NCBI GenBank assembly: GCA_024276805.1
Contig: JAJRWJ010000297.1
Span: forward strand, 1-6,942
Source: Gammaproteobacteria bacterium
Lineage (GTDB): Bacteria; Pseudomonadota; Gammaproteobacteria; Methylococcales; Methylomonadaceae
Direction of reading: 5' to 3'
Length of the DNA: 6,942 nt
Shown here: positions 1 through 5,538 of the stretch, in pieces
Layout of the letters: each line of letters starts with the position of its first letter
Position numbering within the stretch: position 1 is the first letter of the stretch
Position numbers and translations under genes: made by a program
Notes under the pieces: generated by a model
What the model saw: the letters and a program-made list of their open reading frames with translations, nothing else
The model's database searches: none
What the model was told of the DNA's origin: nothing

Positions 1-127
1 AGCGGTAGCTGTAGTCATGGCCCTGCAGGTTGAGCGCGGCGCTCAGCGCCAGCAGGGTGAGCAAGGCGGGCAGGAAGTCGCGGCTCAGTTGTCCGGCGAT
101 GGAGGAGTAGAAAGAGGATTTTTGCAT
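1..127 (-). CDS. N-terminal fragment of a probable membrane or exported protein (cut by window edge)
   Basis: Reading leftward from an ATG at 127, the frame stays open to the window edge and gives 42 visible residues. They begin MQKSSFYSSIAGQLSRDF and continue into a hydrophobic stretch at about residues 18-34 (FLPALLTLLALSAALNL) followed by QGHDYSYR. A polar start followed by one hydrophobic segment fits a first membrane helix or an uncleaved export signal. There is no strong Shine-Dalgarno sequence before 127. The same frame also contains an ATG at 178, preceded by GGAAGACAGG, which would add 17 residues; I prefer 127 because the extra part is AT-rich and looks intergenic. GC-rich codons with many CTG and GCC triplets support coding. 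The family is not recognisable from so little, and the gene is separated from the next by repeats. Confidence 0.5.
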   Translation of the reverse strand, partial: MQKSSFYSSIAGQLSRDFLPALLTLLALSAALNLQGHDYSYR

Positions 128-204
128 GGTATTTGTGGGCCATTGAAATTGCAGTTGTAATAAACCATAAGCAAACATCATGCCTGTCTTCCAACAAAGG
201 CAAC

Positions 205-344
205 AAAGGGGTCAGAGTAATAAAGGGGTCTAATAAAGGGGTCAGAGCCCTTAAAAATATTTAGTCTGGTGGCTGAGAATTAAGGGCTCTGACCCCTTTA
301 TGGAAACCGCTCCTACAGAATTTTAAGGGCTCGACGCCTCTATG
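205..344. repeat. AAAGGGGTCAGAG repeat cluster with a 22-bp perfect inverted repeat
   Basis: AAAGGGGTCAGAG occurs at 205-217 and 235-247, and the shorter AAAGGGGTC at 222-230. Positions 233-254 and 280-301 are perfect reverse complements over 22 bases, separated by 25 bases. A degraded second copy of the right arm lies at 323-344 (TTAAGGGCTC is intact; the rest differs by one deletion and two substitutions). No T-run follows either arm, so this is not a standard terminator. From memory, sequences of this type recur in intergenic regions of many proteobacteria, sometimes together with REP-associated (Y1) transposases. That link is inference, as no transposase lies in the window. Confidence 0.75.
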
Positions 345-350
345 TATGCG

Positions 351-382
351 AGAAAAGCGGGTCGCAAGGAATGGGACCCGCT
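351..382 (-). terminator. Rho-independent terminator of the triple-repeat protein gene
   Basis: On the minus strand an 8-bp perfect GC-rich stem (AGCGGGTC at 375-382 pairing with GACCCGCT at 356-363) encloses an 11-base loop and runs directly into TTTTCT. It begins 16 bases past the TGA of the gene at 399-719, the expected place for an intrinsic terminator of that gene. Confidence 0.75.
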
Positions 383-398
383 GATACAGCCGGCTGCC

Positions 399-719
399 TC
401 AAGGGTAGATGACTTTTGGCTGAAAGTAGGTGGCCGGGTATTTGGGATCGAATTCGATTTGTCTTTGCGGCTTCTGCGCCTGCTTGACCATGTCCTTGTC
501 GAGATAGACGACCTTGGGTTCGAAATAGGTGGCCGGGTATCTGGGGTCCTGGACGACTTGTCTGGCAGCGGGCGCTTTCTGCGCCACGGATTCGTCGAGA
601 TAGACGACCTTGGGTTGAAAATTGGCGGCGGGATATTGGTCATCGCTTGCGGCGGAAGCGGTCAAAGCGCTCAAGGCGATTCCCGCAGCGCCCAGAGTCA
701 GGATGATGGTTTTATTCAT
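399..719 (-). CDS. Small exported protein with three YPAxxFxPKVVY repeats, family unknown
   Basis: The product has 106 residues. Residues 1-23 form a typical Sec signal peptide: NK at the start, a hydrophobic core ILTLGAAGIALSALTA, and an A-S-A cleavage site near 23/24. The mature part of about 83 residues is almost entirely three repeats: YPAANFQPKVVYLD (29-42), YPATYFEPKVVYLD (61-74) and YPATYFQPKVIYP (94-106), spaced 32 and 33 residues apart. Linkers are charged and glutamine-rich, with D-P-R/K before the second and third units. There is no cysteine and no lipobox, so a soluble periplasmic or secreted protein is likely. A GGAGG Shine-Dalgarno (731-735) precedes the ATG by 11 bases, and an intrinsic terminator follows, so this looks like a single-gene transcript. 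I do not recognise the family and assign no function. Repeated tyrosine and proline positions suggest a short beta-type or binding repeat, which is inference. Confidence 0.85.
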   Translation of the reverse strand: MNKTIILTLGAAGIALSALTASAASDDQYPAANFQPKVVYLDESVAQKAPAARQVVQDPRYPATYFEPKVVYLDKDMVKQAQKPQRQIEFDPKYPATYFQPKVIYP

Positions 720-890
720 GTGGTTGTTAACCTCCAGTAGTTGTACGGCGACAAGCCTGGTTATCTGCTCAATTCAATTAGTGCGTAACCAAGTATCAAA
801 TATTTTCCATATTTTCGCAATATAAAATTTTCTCAGCCGTGTTGCTTTTGGCGCTGATGAATTGCCGCTGCCGTGGTTATTGACGGTATT
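720..890. other. AT-rich upstream region of the triple-repeat gene
   Basis: No gene is seen. It carries the GGAGG ribosome site (731-735, read on the minus strand) of the gene ending at 719. Further upstream an AT-rich zone (about 790-830) contains a 9-base tandem repeat, ATATTTTCC then ATATTTTCG (800-817). The promoter of the repeat-protein gene should lie here, but no pair of -35 and -10 boxes with good spacing stands out, so none is assigned. Confidence 0.4.
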
Positions 891-1024
891 TTGTCCGGGT
901 ATCCGAGAACCCGTCATGCCTGCCGGGAAGCAGGCATCCAGCGCCAGGGAGGGCAAGTTTGCAGCAATCCCCGGGGACTGGATTCCGGCATTCCCTGTCG
1001 GTAGGACCAAGCTTTGACGGTATT
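880..1024. repeat. Palindromic intergenic repeat element bracketed by 11-bp direct repeats
   Basis: TTGACGGTATT occurs at 880-890 and again, identically, at 1014-1024. Between them lie 123 bases with nested palindromes. ATGCCTGC (916-923) and GCAGGCAT (930-937) form a perfect 8-bp hairpin, and ATCCAG (936-941) is complementary to CTGGAT (978-983). The outer ends are loosely complementary (TTGTCC at the left, GGACCAA at the right, one extra base). The core resembles the widespread CGTCATGCCTGC...GCAGGCATCCAG type of proteobacterial intergenic repeat. The flanking direct repeats could be a target duplication from insertion of a small non-autonomous element. That is inference from the symmetry. 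Confidence 0.6.
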
Positions 1025-1178
1025 AATTTTCCTGGATTCAACCCATGGAAAGGGGATGTATGGATACTGAGCCAGTGGAATCAAGCGTTAAGACTGTTTT
1101 TCTTATGCCATCAAAAATCCTTGTCGGGTTACGCAGTTGCCAGTCAGAGTCCCGTTTTTCGCTTGTCCGAGCACCGGT
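1025..1178. other. Intergenic tail downstream of the ABC ATPase gene
   Basis: I see no convincing gene. The short plus-strand frames that cross it have no family-like content. No clear stem followed by a T-run is visible downstream of the ATPase stop (1179-1181), so transcription from the importer genes may end by another mechanism. Confidence 0.35.
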
Positions 1179-1919
1179 TTACAGCAGGTTTTTGATTTTC
1201 GGATGATTGGTGATCAGCAGCTGTCTGAATGCCTCGATGGCCGCTTCGTCATGGCGCTGTGTGCGGGGGATGTCGACTGGAATTTCACTGAGTACATGCA
1301 TCGGCGGGGCGCTGAGAAAAATCAGCCGGTCCGCCAGGGTGATGGCTTCACGCAGGTCGTGGGTGACGAACAGTATGGTATGAGGACGCTGTTGCCAGAG
1401 CTGCAGCAACAGCCTGCGCACCTGCCGGGCGGTGGGCGGGTCCAGGGAGACGAACGGTTCATCCAGCAGCAGGATGTCCGGGTCGATGGCAAAGGCACGG
1501 ATGATCGCCACACGGCGGCTCATGCCCAGGGAAAGCCTTTCCGGGTAGACATGCTGCATGTCGCTGAGATTCATCGTCGCCAGCAGGGAGTCGATGGTAG
1601 TGTCAGGTATCTCTTCGGGCAGCGCCAGGGCTATGTTCTCCCGGATCGTGCGCCAGGGCAGCAGGCGGGGATTCTGGAATACATAACCGATGTTCGGCAC
1701 GCCGCCCCGTTTGTCCAGGGTGATTTTTCCCTGGTAATCCGCGTCCAGGCCGGCGATGATGTTGAGTAGCGTGGTTTTGCCACAACCGGAAGGGCCGACC
1801 AGACAGACAAATTCGTTGCTGTGCAGGTTGAAGTGCAGGTCGGCGATGGCCTGATGCGGTTGGGCGCCGCCTGCGGCCGGGAAGGTTTTGTCCTGGATGT
1901 CGATATTGATTTTGGTCAT
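1179..1919 (-). CDS. ABC transporter ATP-binding protein, NitT/TauT (SsuB/TauB-like) family
   Basis: This 246-residue protein is the cytoplasmic motor of an importer and hydrolyses ATP to power substrate entry through the permease encoded just upstream. Visible motifs are Walker A GPSGCGKT (42-49), Q-loop FQ (81-82) followed by NPRLLPWRTIRENI typical of nitrate/taurine/sulfonate ATPases, Walker B ILLLDEP (149-155), D-loop SLD (158-160) and the switch histidine H187 in FVTHD. The ABC signature is unusual: LSLGMSRR at 129-136 instead of the common LSGGMRQR, so the second motif glycine is leucine. All catalytic residues remain, so the protein should be active. Length matches the family (about 240-270). 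Its ATG overlaps the permease stop as ATGA (1916-1919), indicating translational coupling. The substrate cannot be told from this subunit. Confidence 0.93.
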   Translation of the reverse strand: MTKINIDIQDKTFPAAGGAQPHQAIADLHFNLHSNEFVCLVGPSGCGKTTLLNIIAGLDADYQGKITLDKRGGVPNIGYVFQNPRLLPWRTIRENIALALPEEIPDTTIDSLLATMNLSDMQHVYPERLSLGMSRRVAIIRAFAIDPDILLLDEPFVSLDPPTARQVRRLLLQLWQQRPHTILFVTHDLREAITLADRLIFLSAPPMHVLSEIPVDIPRTQRHDEAAIEAFRQLLITNHPKIKNLL

Positions 1920-2683
1920 CTTCGCCAGCGCTGTGATTGTTTGTCCAGTGGTTTCAGCAGCAATGTCTCGATCAGTTGGATCACCGCGACGAAGGCGATC
2001 GTATAGGCCAGAATACTGGCTACATCGAATAGCTGGAAAAACAGATGCAGTTGATAGCCCATACCGTCGCTGCGGCCCAGCAATTCCACCACCAGAATGA
2101 TTTTCCAGATCAGCGCCAGGCCGGTGCGGGTCGCGCTCATGACGAATGGGTGCAGTTGCGGCCAGATGACATGCCGGAAGGTTTTGCGTCTGCCGAAATG
2201 GTAGCTGCGCGCCATTTCCAGCAGATCCTGGTCCAGTGTTCTGGCGCCTTCACGTATGGTCACCACGACATTGGGCAGCTTGTTGATCACCACGGCCAGA
2301 ATCGCCGACGATTCTGTCAGACCGAACCAGATATAACAGAGAATGATGGTCACCAAAGCCGGGATGTTCAGCAGGATGACCAGCCAGTTGTCGACAAAAT
2401 AGTCCAGTTGCCGGTTTCTGCCCAGTGCGATGCCGATGGCGCAGCCGCACAGCATGGCAATGCCGAAGCTGACCAGCAAACGCAGCAGGGTGATCGACAG
2501 ATGATGGGGCAGTTGTCCCGAGGCGATTTCCTGCCTGAGGACCAGCGCGACCGTGAGTGGTTGAGGCAATGCCATGCTGTTCAGATAGCTGGCCAGAATC
2601 TGCCACAGACCCAGGAACAGCAACAGCGACAAAACATGCAATACGCGCGGGGAATGCAGGTTGATGCGCAGCTGCTTGTTCAT
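1916..2683 (-). CDS. ABC transporter permease, NitT/TauT (SsuC/TauC-like) family
   Basis: This 255-residue inner-membrane protein forms the channel of the importer. Hydrophobic segments lie at about residues 15-32, 65-87, 98-120, 125-137, 185-200 and 220-240, giving roughly six helices as usual for the family. The cytoplasmic coupling loop with the EAA motif is clear: LLEMARSYHFGRRKTFRHVI followed by WPQL, carrying the conserved glycine and the I-x-P-like end that contacts the ATPase. The start at 2683 is the only reasonable one, because the frame closes at a TGA six codons upstream (2699-2701); there is no good Shine-Dalgarno sequence. The ATG lies four bases into an ATGA shared with the end of a short upstream frame of doubtful reality. 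The gene is followed by the ATPase with a four-base overlap, while 307 bases separate it from the binding-protein gene. Confidence 0.93.
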   Translation of the reverse strand: MNKQLRINLHSPRVLHVLSLLLFLGLWQILASYLNSMALPQPLTVALVLRQEIASGQLPHHLSITLLRLLVSFGIAMLCGCAIGIALGRNRQLDYFVDNWLVILLNIPALVTIILCYIWFGLTESSAILAVVINKLPNVVVTIREGARTLDQDLLEMARSYHFGRRKTFRHVIWPQLHPFVMSATRTGLALIWKIILVVELLGRSDGMGYQLHLFFQLFDVASILAYTIAFVAVIQLIETLLLKPLDKQSQRWRR

Positions 2684-2990
2684 GGCTGGGTAAAAAGGTC
2701 ATTGAGTAAAGTTCCGGAGATTTTGGGGAGAGCGGTGTTGAATGGGAACATGGCGCAGCAAAGTCGCTGCTGCAGAATTTTCGGGTCAATGATGAACTCT
2801 GAATCGTGCAGCTGTCTAATCTGCATGTTTTGCGGTATTGCGTGATTTATCATGTTACAAAAAACTGGGCAAGCCTGAAGTCTGATGCATGGATATAGCG
2901 GCAAAGACTTCTCCCTGCGGTTGAAAAATACAGCGTACAGTGTAAAGACGAAGCGCCATTGAAACAGGCTCTATGTAACTTGACACTCAT
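2684..2990. other. 307-bp gap inside the importer gene group
   Basis: This interval separates the binding-protein gene from the permease gene, which in such operons are normally a few bases apart. It is more AT-rich than its neighbours. A minus-strand frame at 2680-2904 (74 codons) begins at TTG after an AGGGAGAAG-like ribosome site and stops in an ATGA overlap with the permease start. Its cysteine-rich translation resembles no family I know, so I do not call it a gene. The gap may hold a second promoter for permease and ATPase, or the remnant of a lost gene. Confidence 0.4.
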
Positions 2991-3956
2991 CTAGGGTGTC
3001 CAGAATGTTCCCGGGGAGATGGCTTTCGCATCACCGGTGATACGTCCGGCGCTGTAGGTTTTCAACAGCAGAAAAATTTCCCCGGCGGCTTTTTGTTCTG
3101 CCGCACCCCAACTGGCGATGCGCCCGGCGCAGTACCTCTGACGCAGAATTTTCCGGGTTTCGGGGTTGCCGGCTTTGACCAGCAGATCGATTTGCCACCA
3201 GGCGCTGTCCGATGTGCACAGCAGGTCCCGGGCCTGTCGGGTGGCCTGAAAAAACTGCTGCAGCGCCTTCCGATGCGCCTCACCCCAGCCGCGCTTGAAT
3301 ACATAGCCGAGCGTGGGGACCTTGACCGGTATTCCCAGTTCCCCGAGGATGCCCTGGCCGTCGATAATTCTCCGGTAGCCCCGCGCTTCCAGGCGGGCGG
3401 CATAATGCCAGTAATTGATGATCGCATCGACCCGCCCCTGCAGCAGTTGCTGATTGAGCAGTGGCGGGGCGGCATAGACTTTTTCCAGAGTCTGGTCCAG
3501 ATTCAGCCGGTATTTTTTGGCGGCCAGCGCTTGCAGCAGCAGCCAGTTCTTGTCCAGTTCGCCGCCGGCTATGCCGAGTTTGATGTGCTGCAGATCCTGT
3601 ATTCCCTGTATGGTGCTGTCGGCAGGGACGAGCAATGCGCCGGCGGTCGTCGAGTAGGGGAAAAAGGTGAAATCCGCTCCCGCGGCGCGCTGCCGTGAAA
3701 CCCAGATCCAGTCCGAGACGATCATATCCACCGCCCCGGATTGCAAGGCTATTTTTCCGGCCTGCGGACTGGCCAGCGGTTGAATCTGTAACTGCAGTGA
3801 CTCCGTATCGAGGAGTTTTGCCTGATGCAGGGCAGTCAGTTCCCAGTTGACCGTGCCGAAGGCCAGGACGCCCAGACGGATCTGAGTGTCTTCGGTAGCC
3901 AGGAGGGGGCTGGCGGCCAGCCAGAAAAAGCATAATAAGGACAATCGGTAGAACAT
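2991..3956 (-). CDS. Periplasmic substrate-binding protein of the NitT/TauT-type ABC importer
   Basis: The protein has 321 residues. Residues 1 to about 21 are a Sec signal peptide (MFYRLSLLCFFWLAASPLLA) without a lipobox, so the mature protein should be free in the periplasm. The body has the layout of the SsuA/TauA/NMT1-like family (type II binding-protein fold). It opens with IRLGVLAFGTVNWELTALHQ, followed by a glycine- and alanine-rich segment around GKIALQSGAVDMIVSDWIWVSRQR, then LVPADSTIQGIQDLQHIKLG and GRVDAIINYWHYAARLEARG. Tryptophans and tyrosines (VNWEL, SDWIW, NYWHY) probably line the ligand pocket; this is inference. The ligand is unknown; nitrate, taurine, sulfonate, pyrimidine and other small organic molecules are all served by relatives. 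The ATG at 3956 has no good Shine-Dalgarno, but no alternative start lies upstream in frame. It is the first gene of the minus-strand group and diverges from moaA. Confidence 0.88.
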   Translation of the reverse strand: MFYRLSLLCFFWLAASPLLATEDTQIRLGVLAFGTVNWELTALHQAKLLDTESLQLQIQPLASPQAGKIALQSGAVDMIVSDWIWVSRQRAAGADFTFFPYSTTAGALLVPADSTIQGIQDLQHIKLGIAGGELDKNWLLLQALAAKKYRLNLDQTLEKVYAAPPLLNQQLLQGRVDAIINYWHYAARLEARGYRRIIDGQGILGELGIPVKVPTLGYVFKRGWGEAHRKALQQFFQATRQARDLLCTSDSAWWQIDLLVKAGNPETRKILRQRYCAGRIASWGAAEQKAAGEIFLLLKTYSAGRITGDAKAISPGTFWTP

Positions 3957-3993
3957 GATGAGTTTCTGTTGTGTCTGGATTGGATAACCTTCT

Positions 3994-4023
3994 ATTCTAG
4001 CCGTTTCGGTGATTGGTTGGAAA
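3994..4023 (-). promoter_or_regulatory. Possible promoter of the binding-protein gene
   Basis: On the minus strand TAGAAT (3994-3999) is a fair -10 box, 37 bases before the ATG at 3956. The matching -35 position holds only TTTCCA (4018-4023, spacer 18), a weak match. The divergent arrangement with moaA in just 140 bases makes a promoter here likely, but this exact assignment is uncertain. Confidence 0.25.
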
Positions 4024-4041
4024 GCGGGGATTAAAAACCGG

Positions 4042-4067
4042 GGATAGTCTGGTAATATAAGCTATCC
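4042..4067 (+). promoter_or_regulatory. Probable moaA-operon promoter (extended -10) within a short dyad
   Basis: TGGTAATAT (4050-4058) is a good extended -10 element (TGn followed by TAATAT), 38 bases before the ATG at 4097. A weak -35 candidate, TTAAAA (4031-4036), sits 16 bases upstream; extended -10 promoters tolerate weak -35 boxes. GGATAG (4042-4047) and CTATCC (4062-4067) are exact reverse complements surrounding the -10, so a repressor site overlapping the promoter is possible. With only six bases per arm, chance is not excluded. Confidence 0.45.
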
Positions 4068-4096
4068 GTTAACCCACATTGAATATTTTTGTAGAA

Positions 4097-5110
4097 ATGA
4101 GCAAGCCAGCTGCAAATGAAAATTCCATACTGATCGACCGGTTTGGCAGACGGGTCGATTATCTGCGCATCTCCATTACCGATCGCTGTGATTTTCGGTG
4201 CATCTACTGCATGGCCGAAAATATGACCTTTCTGCCGCGCGCGCAGATTCTCACTCTGGAGGAGATTTTTACGCTGGCCAGCGCCTTCACCGGCTTGGGC
4301 GTCAGCAAGATCCGCGTGACCGGAGGGGAGCCGCTGGTGCGCAAAGGAGCTGTGAGCCTGCTGCGCAAGTTGGGCGGACTGCCGGGTCTGCGCAATCTGG
4401 TGCTGACCACCAATGGTTCGCAGCTGGAGAGTACCGCCAATGCGCTGCGGGAAGCGGGAGTCAGACGTTTGAATATCAGTCTGGACACCCTGCAGGAAGA
4501 CAAATTCAGACAGCTGACCCGGGTCGGGGATTTGCAGCAGGTACTGCGCGGTATCGAAGCGGCCCGGCGGGCGGGTTTCGAACGTCTGAAAATCAATGCC
4601 GTGATACTGAAAAACCGTAACCATCAGGAAGTTGGGGATCTGTTGCGCTTTGCCGTCGACCGGGGCCTCGATATCAGTTTCATAGAGGAAATGCCGTTGG
4701 GGCTGGTCAGCGCCCATGACCGCGCCGAGGCCTATTATTCCAGCGACGCCATCAAACAGGATCTTGAGCAGCAGTTCACGCTTCTGGCAAGCCCGGAACA
4801 GACCGGAGGACCCTCCCGTTACTACCGGGTGGTCGGCAGCGACACCCGGGTCGGTTTCATATCCCCGCACAGCAACAATTTTTGTGCCACCTGCAACCGG
4901 GTCAGACTGACCGTGGAAGGCCGTCTGTTGCTGTGCCTGGGCAACGAGCATTCCGTGGATCTGAAACGCATACTGCGCGCCAACCCCGGTGATGTACAGA
5001 TCCTCCGGCAGGCGATTGTCGCGGCCATGCGGATCAAGCCGGAAAGGCATGAATTCGATCTGCGGGAACAGCCGGTGATTCTGCGACATATGAATGTCAC
5101 GGGGGGATAA
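4097..5110 (+). CDS. moaA: GTP 3',8-cyclase MoaA (radical SAM, molybdenum cofactor synthesis)
   Basis: MoaA carries out the first step of molybdenum cofactor synthesis in the cytoplasm, turning GTP into 3',8-cyclo-GTP, which MoaC then converts to cyclic pyranopterin monophosphate. The 337-residue product has the N-terminal radical SAM cluster site C31-x3-C35-x2-C38 (TDRCDFRCIYCM), the SAM-binding GGEP (76-79), TTNGS (104-108) and NISLDTL (126-132). The second, substrate-binding 4Fe-4S site is C263-x2-C266-x13-C280 (FCATCNRVRLT), with the MoaA spacing, and the C-terminal double glycine (336-337) needed for catalysis is present. Length fits the family (about 330). I chose ATG 4097; a TTG at 4079 in the same frame would add six residues but has no ribosome site and no family counterpart. 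No other Moco genes are in the window. The stop overlaps the next start by one base (TAATG). Confidence 0.96.
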   Translation: MSKPAANENSILIDRFGRRVDYLRISITDRCDFRCIYCMAENMTFLPRAQILTLEEIFTLASAFTGLGVSKIRVTGGEPLVRKGAVSLLRKLGGLPGLRNLVLTTNGSQLESTANALREAGVRRLNISLDTLQEDKFRQLTRVGDLQQVLRGIEAARRAGFERLKINAVILKNRNHQEVGDLLRFAVDRGLDISFIEEMPLGLVSAHDRAEAYYSSDAIKQDLEQQFTLLASPEQTGGPSRYYRVVGSDTRVGFISPHSNNFCATCNRVRLTVEGRLLLCLGNEHSVDLKRILRANPGDVQILRQAIVAAMRIKPERHEFDLREQPVILRHMNVTGG

Positions 5111-5538
5111 TGTCCGGACCATGGCTTCTGGCCGGCTTCGCCGCATTATCGCTCGGCGCCTGCGCAGCGACGGACAAGACCCATATCAGCCAGCAGCAGC
5201 TGCTGGATGCCATCAGCACCGGCCATCCGCCAGTGCTCGTCGATGTCCGCTCGCAATGGGAATATGACGCGGGACATGTGCCGGGGGCCATCCATGTGCC
5301 TTTCTGGTGGGCCTTTTCCCCGGAACAGCTGACCCAGGTCGGGCCGGAAGAACCACTGGTGGTCTATTGCGCGCATGGTCCCCGGGCCGGTATCGCAAAA
5401 TTTGCCCTGCTGCTTTCCGGTTATGAAAATATTCGTTATCTGCAGGGACACATGAGCGCATGGAAAGAGGCCGGGCTGCCCCTGCAGACTGCCCCGGTCG
5501 ATACCACCCCGACATCGATACAGAAAAACCATGACTGA
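5110..5538 (+). CDS. Rhodanese-domain lipoprotein
   Basis: The product has 142 residues. Residues 1-17 are a short hydrophobic signal ending in the lipobox LGAC, with C18 as the likely lipidated cysteine. The next residue is alanine rather than aspartate, favouring sorting to the outer membrane. Unusually, no basic residue precedes the hydrophobic core (MSGPWLLAGF), so export is likely but not certain. Residues about 26-125 are a single rhodanese domain: DVR (45-47), the GHVPGA motif (55-60) and a six-residue active loop C87-A-H-G-P-R92, which keeps the catalytic cysteine and the arginine. This fits a sulfurtransferase or persulfide-handling domain on the periplasmic side. The domain is full length. 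The ATG overlaps the moaA stop (TAATG) just after a G-run that can act as ribosome site. Donor and acceptor are unknown; a sulfur-supply role for Moco is doubtful because that chemistry is cytoplasmic. Confidence 0.88.
   Translation: MSGPWLLAGFAALSLGACAATDKTHISQQQLLDAISTGHPPVLVDVRSQWEYDAGHVPGAIHVPFWWAFSPEQLTQVGPEEPLVVYCAHGPRAGIAKFALLLSGYENIRYLQGHMSAWKEAGLPLQTAPVDTTPTSIQKNHD

Noticed and set aside
15..206. Minus-strand frame of 63 codons at the left end
   Set aside because: It overlaps the edge gene in another frame, crosses the repeat-proximal AT-rich part and has an arginine- and alanine-rich tail typical of a shifted frame.
233..301. The 22-bp palindrome as a terminator or CRISPR-like repeat
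   Set aside because: No T-run follows either arm, and the copies are not evenly spaced with unique spacers.
342..740. Plus-strand frame of 132 codons opposite the triple-repeat protein
   Set aside because: Its repeats (for example VEIDDLG) mirror those of the minus-strand gene. Only the minus strand has a signal peptide, a GGAGG ribosome site and a terminator.
1137..1769. Plus-strand frame of 210 codons opposite the ATPase gene
   Set aside because: Antisense shadow of a gene with complete Walker motifs; no ribosome site and no domain-like content.
2045..2845. Long plus-strand frame of 266 codons over the permease gene
   Set aside because: It lies opposite a clear permease with helices and EAA motif; its translation is rich in Q, H and D as antisense frames typically are, with no family features.
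2982..3000. Stem of seven pairs at the stop codon of the binding-protein gene as a terminator
   Set aside because: The stem is short, includes a G-T pair and is not followed by a T-run on the minus strand.
2980..3008. Perfect TTGACA on the plus strand as a possible antisense promoter into the binding-protein gene
   Set aside because: No acceptable -10 box lies 16-18 bases downstream, and it directs into a gene from its 3' end.
4031..5146. Minus-strand frame of 371 codons opposite moaA
   Set aside because: moaA carries all family motifs on the plus strand; the antisense translation is glutamine-rich and low in recognisable structure.
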